Source: Thermococcus paralvinellae
Lineage (GTDB): Archaea > Methanobacteriota_B > Thermococci > Thermococcales > Thermococcaceae
Assembly: GCF_000517445.1 (NCBI RefSeq)
Contig: NZ_CP006965.1
Coordinates: 1,836,681 to 1,900,680, forward strand
Direction: 5' to 3'
DNA: 64,000 bases
Shown piece after piece: positions 60,024 through 64,000 of this stretch. Made by a program: the position numbers and the translations under genes. The notes below the pieces were generated by a model that was not told the origin of the DNA, did no database searches, and saw only the letters and a list, made by a program, of their open reading frames with translations. How positions within the stretch are numbered: the stretch's first letter is position 1; each line of letters starts with the position of its first letter.

Positions 60024-61313
60024 ATGACCCAAATGGATGAAGCTAAGCGGGGGATAATAACAGAGGAAATGAAGTTCATTGCTGAACGCGAGGGTATAAG
60101 TGCCGAAAAGCTTAGGAGAAACGTTGCCAAGGGCTACACAGTCATCTTCCGAAACATAAGACATGATTGGGTTAAGCCAGTTGCTGTCGGTGCTGGGGTT
60201 AGGGTGAAGATTAACGCCAACATAGGGACCTCAAGGGACATTATCAACGTTGAAGAGGAGATAGAGAAAGCAAGAATTGCAATTAGGTATGGAGCAGATA
60301 CAATAATGGATCTATCCACTGGTGGAGATTTGGATGAAATTAGAAAGAAAATCATGAGAGCTGTAGATGTGCCAATCGGGACAGTTCCAATTTATCAAGC
60401 TGCCGAAGAAAAGTTGGCAAAAGGCAAGGCAATCATTGAGATGACCGAGGACGATATGTGGAAGGCAGTAGAAAAGCACTTCAAAGATGGTGTTGATTAC
60501 GCAACAATCCACGTTGGAGTTACTAAAAAAGTTGTAGAAAAGATGAAAAGAGTTAAGAGAGTTGTTGGAATGGTCTCGAGAGGTGGCACTTTCTTAGCAG
60601 CTTGGATTCTCCATTGGGAAAAAGAGAATCCCTTCTATAAAGACTATGATTATCTCTTAGAGCTTGCTAAAGAATATGACGTAGTTTTGAGCTTAGGGGA
60701 TGGTTTAAGGCCCGGTGGTTTGCCAGATGCTGGTGATGAACTTCAAATGAGCGAGCTTTTTACCTTAGGGCGCTTGGTAAGAAGGGCGAGAGAATTTGGA
60801 GTTCAAACGATGGTTGAAGGACCAGGGCATGTGCCAATAGACCAAATTCCCATGCAGATAAAGATAGCGAAGGTCGCGACGGACAACGCACCCTTCTACG
60901 TCCTTGGGCCTTTAGTTACGGACATATTTCCTGGCTACGATCACATAGCTGGAGCAATTGGGGGAGCTATAGCCGCTCTAAATGGTGCCGATTTCCTCTG
61001 TTATGTTACGCCAGCGGAGCACTTAGGATTACCAGATAAGGAGCACGTGCGCTTGGGAGTGATAGCTTCAAAGATAGCGGCGCATGCTGTTAATTTGACG
61101 CGCTTTGAGAGCGACTACAAGAAAGATTATATTATGAGCTTAGCCAGAGGCTCCCTAAACTGGGTAAAGCAGTTTGAAATGGCGATGGATAAAGAGCGCT
61201 TTGTGGAAATTAGGAAGGAGAGGCCAACCTCAACTGAAGCTTGTAGTATGTGCGGCGATTTGTGTGCAATAAAAATTATCAATGACATGCTTAGAAGAAA
61301 AGGTGAGGTTTAA
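60024..61313 (+). CDS. thiC: phosphomethylpyrimidine synthase ThiC
   Basis: Radical-SAM-like enzyme converting 5-aminoimidazole ribotide to HMP phosphate. The 429-residue protein has the TIM-barrel body (VGAGVRVKINANIGTS, DLSTGGDLDEI, EGPGHVPIDQIPMQ) and the C-terminal cluster CSMCGDLC, whose three Cys ligand the 4Fe-4S cluster. ATG at 60024 has GGTGGCG upstream. ThiC uses AIR, a purine intermediate, and the next gene is purC, which competes for the same branch. Confidence 0.95.
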   Translation: MTQMDEAKRGIITEEMKFIAEREGISAEKLRRNVAKGYTVIFRNIRHDWVKPVAVGAGVRVKINANIGTSRDIINVEEEIEKARIAIRYGADTIMDLSTGGDLDEIRKKIMRAVDVPIGTVPIYQAAEEKLAKGKAIIEMTEDDMWKAVEKHFKDGVDYATIHVGVTKKVVEKMKRVKRVVGMVSRGGTFLAAWILHWEKENPFYKDYDYLLELAKEYDVVLSLGDGLRPGGLPDAGDELQMSELFTLGRLVRRAREFGVQTMVEGPGHVPIDQIPMQIKIAKVATDNAPFYVLGPLVTDIFPGYDHIAGAIGGAIAALNGADFLCYVTPAEHLGLPDKEHVRLGVIASKIAAHAVNLTRFESDYKKDYIMSLARGSLNWVKQFEMAMDKERFVEIRKERPTSTEACSMCGDLCAIKIINDMLRRKGEV

Positions 61314-61972
61314 TGCGTTTAATTTACAAAGGGAAGACCAAGGATGTCTATGAAGACGGCGACTTTCTAATCTTTTACTTTAAGGACAGCATCTTGGGCT
61401 TTGGGAATAAAGAAGACACAGGGGGAAACGAGGTAATTGGGGAAAGAGAAGGCAAAGGAAGTATAGTTTTGAAACAAACGGAGTTTTTCTTCAAGCTGTT
61501 GGAAAAGAACGGCGTAAAGACCCACTTTGTCGAGAAAATTGACGAAAGAAGAGCGAAGTTTTTAAAAGCTGAAAAAATACCTCTCGAGGTAATCTACCGC
61601 TACAAGGCTTATGGAAGCTTCCTAAGGCGTTATGGTGAATTCGTTAAACCTCTCCAAGAGCTGAACATCGTTGAGTTTACGCTAAAAAGCGACGCTTTAG
61701 GTGATCCCCTCATTTGTGAAGAAGCCATAGAAACGCTCGGCATTGCAACTAAGGAAGAGATTGAGGTGATGAAAAAAACAACAAGAAAAGTTGCTCAAAT
61801 TTTGAAAGAATTTTTCAAAAGCAGAGGTCTCGAGATAATTGACTTCAAGCTCGAGTTTGGGCGAAAAAATGGTGAACTTTTGATTATTGACGAAATAAGC
61901 GGTGATACTATGAGAGTTATGAGAGATGGGAGAGTTTTGAAGCAGGAAGAGGTTTTGGAGGTTGTTGAATGA
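61313..61972 (+). CDS. purC: SAICAR synthetase
   Basis: Joins CAIR and aspartate in purine synthesis. The 219-residue protein has YKGKTKDVYEDGD at the start and YRYKAYGSFLRRYG, IDEISGDTMRVM as in archaeal PurC. Start ATG overlaps the thiC stop by 1 nt and its stop overlaps a purP remnant by 4 nt, so the operon order was thiC-purC-purP-purO. Confidence 0.94.
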   Translation: MRLIYKGKTKDVYEDGDFLIFYFKDSILGFGNKEDTGGNEVIGEREGKGSIVLKQTEFFFKLLEKNGVKTHFVEKIDERRAKFLKAEKIPLEVIYRYKAYGSFLRRYGEFVKPLQELNIVEFTLKSDALGDPLICEEAIETLGIATKEEIEVMKKTTRKVAQILKEFFKSRGLEIIDFKLEFGRKNGELLIIDEISGDTMRVMRDGRVLKQEEVLEVVE

Positions 61973-62094
61973 TCATCTCCACAATAGCTTCTCACTCCTC
62001 GCTCCAAATAATTCAAGGCGCAAAGAAAGAAGGCTTCAAAACCCGTTTATACGTTTCTCCAAAGAGAAAGAACTTCTACTCTTCGCTTCCATAG
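61969..62094 (+). pseudogene. purP: purP remnant (formate-dependent FAICAR synthetase, 41 codons)
   Basis: A short frame beginning MIISTIASHSSLQIIQGAK, then KEGFKTRLYVSPKRKNFYSS and LP, matching the first 41 residues of archaeal PurP, an ATP-grasp enzyme of about 330 residues. The frame ends in TAG at 62092; one nucleotide appears missing, because the next bases read as ATAGTC if an A is inserted, then the rest of the gene is gone and purO begins 13 nt later. ATGA overlap with purC shows that the intact gene was co-translated. The enzyme activity must come from another copy elsewhere. Confidence 0.85.
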
Positions 62095-62107
62095 TCAAGA
62101 TAATAAC

Positions 62108-62713
62108 ATGAGGTATGTTGGGAGAATGGTTGGCGTTGGGCTAAAGGATGGTAAGCCTTTCGCTTTCTATCGTGTTAGCTCTCGCTCTTTTCCTAATAGA
62201 ACGGCAAAACTTAGAGGAGACGAAGTTGCCGTACTAAATCTAAGGGAGACAACTAATCCATATGTGAGCTACACAGCTGTGAAAATTTTCAGGGACTATG
62301 CAGTGATTAGTAATGGTTCCCACACGACATTTATTGCTCATGCTTTGGAGTGGGAAAAACCAAAAAAAGCCCTGATTCACGTTTTGGACGCTATGGATTA
62401 TGAGAGAGATGTCCTAAACACGCCAAGAATTGCTGGGATAATCCAAAGAGACAAAAATGAGGCATTTTTGGGCTTCGCGGGAAAAGATGAGTTTTGGGTC
62501 AAAAGAGTTAAGCTCAATGAAGGAAAAGCATTCTTTACGGCAACTTACAACGTTGAAGGTATTGAAACGCTTAGCTTGGACTTTAAAGATGAAAATGACT
62601 TAGCTGAAAGGGTTGTTTTGGAATTAAAATTTGCTCACCCAGTTTTGGCAATTGGAGTTGTTGATTTTGGAGATAAATTTAAAATAGGAATAAGAGGAGT
62701 GAAAAACCTCTAA
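62108..62713 (+). CDS. purO: IMP cyclohydrolase PurO
   Basis: Closes FAICAR to IMP, archaeal type. The 201-residue protein has YVGRMVGVGLKDGKPFAFYR, VSSRSFPNR and GSHTTFIAHALEW as in PurO. The ATG at 62108 matches the family start, but no strong ribosome binding site is left upstream, probably because the purP deletion removed it. Stop overlaps the convergent ribH gene by 4 nt. Confidence 0.9.
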   Translation: MRYVGRMVGVGLKDGKPFAFYRVSSRSFPNRTAKLRGDEVAVLNLRETTNPYVSYTAVKIFRDYAVISNGSHTTFIAHALEWEKPKKALIHVLDAMDYERDVLNTPRIAGIIQRDKNEAFLGFAGKDEFWVKRVKLNEGKAFFTATYNVEGIETLSLDFKDENDLAERVVLELKFAHPVLAIGVVDFGDKFKIGIRGVKNL

Positions 62714-63171
62714 GGCATCTTCTTTAGTTTTTTCTTTAAATTCGCCATCTCTAGAGTCGCTAAAGCGTATTCAAAGCCTTTATTTGATTTTATTCCAGCC
62801 CTGTCCAGCCCTTGAATTTCGTCATCAACGGTTATGACACCAAATATCACAGGAGTTTCGTATGTTAAGTTTATATGAGCTACTCCTTTAGCAACTTCAT
62901 TGGCAACGAGTTCAAAGTGGTATGTTTCGCCCTTAACAACGGCTCCTAAGGCTAAAATTGCGTCGTAGTTTCCCTTTTTCGCTAATTCTTTTGCGATAAA
63001 TGGAATTTCAAAAGCTCCGGGAACTTTGAAGATGTCTATGTCCTCAACCCCATGTCGCTTAAAACAGTCTAATGCACTATCTAAAAGCTCCTTAGTAAGC
63101 AAATCGTTAAATCTACTTACAACTATCCCTATTTTCAAGCCTTCACCTTTATATTCCCCTTCGTAAATCAT
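62710..63171 (-). CDS. ribH: 6,7-dimethyl-8-ribityllumazine synthase
   Basis: Penultimate step of riboflavin synthesis, building an icosahedral or pentameric complex. The 153-residue protein has GIVVSRFNDLLTKELLDSAL, VPGAFEIPFIAKELAKKG, LGAVVKGETYHFELVANEVA (with the active-site His) and GVITVDDEIQGLDRAG. The ATG overlaps the upstream ribBA stop by 4 nt. Confidence 0.95.
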   Translation of the reverse strand: MIYEGEYKGEGLKIGIVVSRFNDLLTKELLDSALDCFKRHGVEDIDIFKVPGAFEIPFIAKELAKKGNYDAILALGAVVKGETYHFELVANEVAKGVAHINLTYETPVIFGVITVDDEIQGLDRAGIKSNKGFEYALATLEMANLKKKLKKMP

Positions 63172-64000
63172 TCTTCCCCCTCCAAAAGAGGTTTTAAATT
63201 GTGTCCAAGCTTGAGCATCTTAGCTTCTAAATATGGTTTGTTAACCTCATTAACTTCTCCAAAAATCGGAATAACTTCAACAACCTCTATCCCAAACTCT
63301 TCTAAAGCTCTAACCTTCCTTGGATTGTTCGTCAAAAGCTTAACTTTTGAGACTCCTAAAGCTTTGAGCATTTGGTAAGCAACACTGAAATCCCTCTCAT
63401 CTTCATTAAAGCCTAGTATTTTATTCGCTTCAACGGTGTCAAAGCCTTTATCTTGAAGTTCATAGGCTTTGATCTTGTTTTTTAATCCGATTCCTCTTCC
63501 TTCCTGCCTTAAATAAAGTAAAATTCCACCCTCCTGGGCAATCATCTTTAATGCATTAGCTAATTGACTTCCACAGTCGCACTTTAGAGAAGCCAAGGTA
63601 TCGCCTGTTAAGCACTCCGAGTGTATTCTAACCAAAGGAACGTCGTAAGGCTCTTTTATTATGGCTATATGATCTTTAAAGTCAAGTTGGTTCTCAAAGG
63701 CGACTATCTTAAAGGTTCCGTATTTACTAGGTAGATTTGCTTCAGCAAAAACTCTAACGAAGCTCTTTCTCTTCACAACTTCTTTAAGCACTTCTTTAAT
63801 TGTGATCATTGGTAAATCATGCTTCTCTGCAAAGTTTCTTATAAATTCAAAGTTGTGAGAATTTCCTTCTTCATCTAAGAGCTCGATTATTAGGGCATAT
63901 CTCTTAAACCCGAGCATTTCCATAAGCTCAAGGGAAGCTTCCGTGTGTCCCTTTCTTTTATTTATGCCAACTCCCCCTAAAAGGTGCAGATGACCTGGAT
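63168..64000 (-). CDS. bifunctional DHBP synthase/GTP cyclohydrolase II (RibBA), N-terminus off the edge
   Basis: First enzymes of riboflavin synthesis. The visible 277 residues are the end of a DHBP synthase domain (PGHLHLLGG at the right edge, then KRKGHTEASLEL), continuing in frame into the GTP cyclohydrolase II domain: VRIHSECLTGD, the zinc-binding CDCGSQL, YLRQEGRGIGL and LLTNNP. The frame stays open to base 64000, so the apparent ATG at 63923 is internal. Coupled to ribH by a 4-nt overlap. Confidence 0.92.
   Translation of the reverse strand, partial: PGHLHLLGGVGINKRKGHTEASLELMEMLGFKRYALIIELLDEEGNSHNFEFIRNFAEKHDLPMITIKEVLKEVVKRKSFVRVFAEANLPSKYGTFKIVAFENQLDFKDHIAIIKEPYDVPLVRIHSECLTGDTLASLKCDCGSQLANALKMIAQEGGILLYLRQEGRGIGLKNKIKAYELQDKGFDTVEANKILGFNEDERDFSVAYQMLKALGVSKVKLLTNNPRKVRALEEFGIEVVEVIPIFGEVNEVNKPYLEAKMLKLGHNLKPLLEGEE

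Noticed and set aside
1-64000. CRISPR arrays and insertion sequences
   Set aside because: No regularly spaced direct repeats of 25-40 nt, no transposase frame and no inverted-repeat-flanked element were seen.

Overview
The window is a compact, AT-rich archaeal chromosome segment from the order Thermococcales (Thermococcus, Pyrococcus or Palaeococcus type; I cannot fix the species). Reasons: an RPA41/14/32 operon, an aIF2-gamma/RpoE'/Spt4/S24e/S27ae operon, a 5S rRNA gene linked to tRNA-Asp and not to 16S/23S, a TrmB/TreT sugar locus, split GMP synthase subunits, archaeal purine genes (PurO, a PurP remnant), class III (archaeal) prepilin signals, a tetraether lipid synthase, and TATA/BRE promoters with GGTG-type ribosome binding sites throughout. 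Many genes overlap by 1-11 nt.

Layout. 1-4.1 kb: uracil-DNA glycosylase, a small helical protein, the radical-SAM tetraether synthase Tes with a short partner, and an ArsR-like regulator with a membrane/coiled-coil partner. 4.1-14.8 kb: a sugar island. One arm (minus strand) encodes a lipoprotein sugar-binding protein, two CUT1 permeases, a clan-A glycoside hydrolase, a propeller-like protein and a PfkB kinase. The divergent arm encodes TreT, TrmB and a fucose/arabinose-isomerase-like protein. Two perfect TACT-N3-AGTA sites, the reported TrmB motif, sit one in front of each arm. No ATPase gene is present. 14.8-22.4 kb: LrgA/LrgB, Tfx, a large lipoprotein, an orphan gene beside tRNA-Tyr, MscS plus DUF432, and an HD hydrolase plus DUF434.

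22.4-28.0 kb: a surface-fibre-like operon on the minus strand. It has two winged-helix regulators, three small exported DUF1102/TasA-like proteins, a Sec11/SipW-type signal peptidase with an extra beta domain, another exported protein and a DUF5305-like protein. Three of the exported proteins share the same predicted mature N-terminus (NF-x2-Y-x3-R). 28.2-29.3 kb: tRNA-Gln, tRNA-Lys, tRNA-Asp and 5S rRNA.

29.3-44.9 kb: information processing and housekeeping (ScpB, the RPA operon, DGGGP synthase, Clp1 kinase, a frameshifted Lrp-type regulator, EngB, Sec61-beta, S6e, aIF2-gamma, PIN protein, pyrophosphatase, RpoE', Spt4, dephospho-CoA kinase, S24e, S27ae, a secreted subtilase, a HemK-like methyltransferase and Taw1/TYW1).

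44.9-57.2 kb: a ten-gene co-directional block that I consider the best candidate for an undescribed system. It has an exported alpha/alpha-toroid (squalene-cyclase/TED-like) protein, a CetZ/FtsZ-like GTPase, a membrane protein, six consecutive proteins with class III prepilin-like or derived N-termini growing from 143 to 796 residues (the last with a DUF2341/lectin-like region), and a membrane protein. No pilus ATPase or platform gene lies inside it.

57.2-64 kb: GMP synthase subunits, Thi4/ThiC thiamine genes, purC, a 41-codon stump of purP, purO, and ribH with ribBA running off the right edge. Clear lesions are the 5-bp tandem duplication that frameshifts the Lrp-type gene and the near-complete loss of purP between purC and purO.
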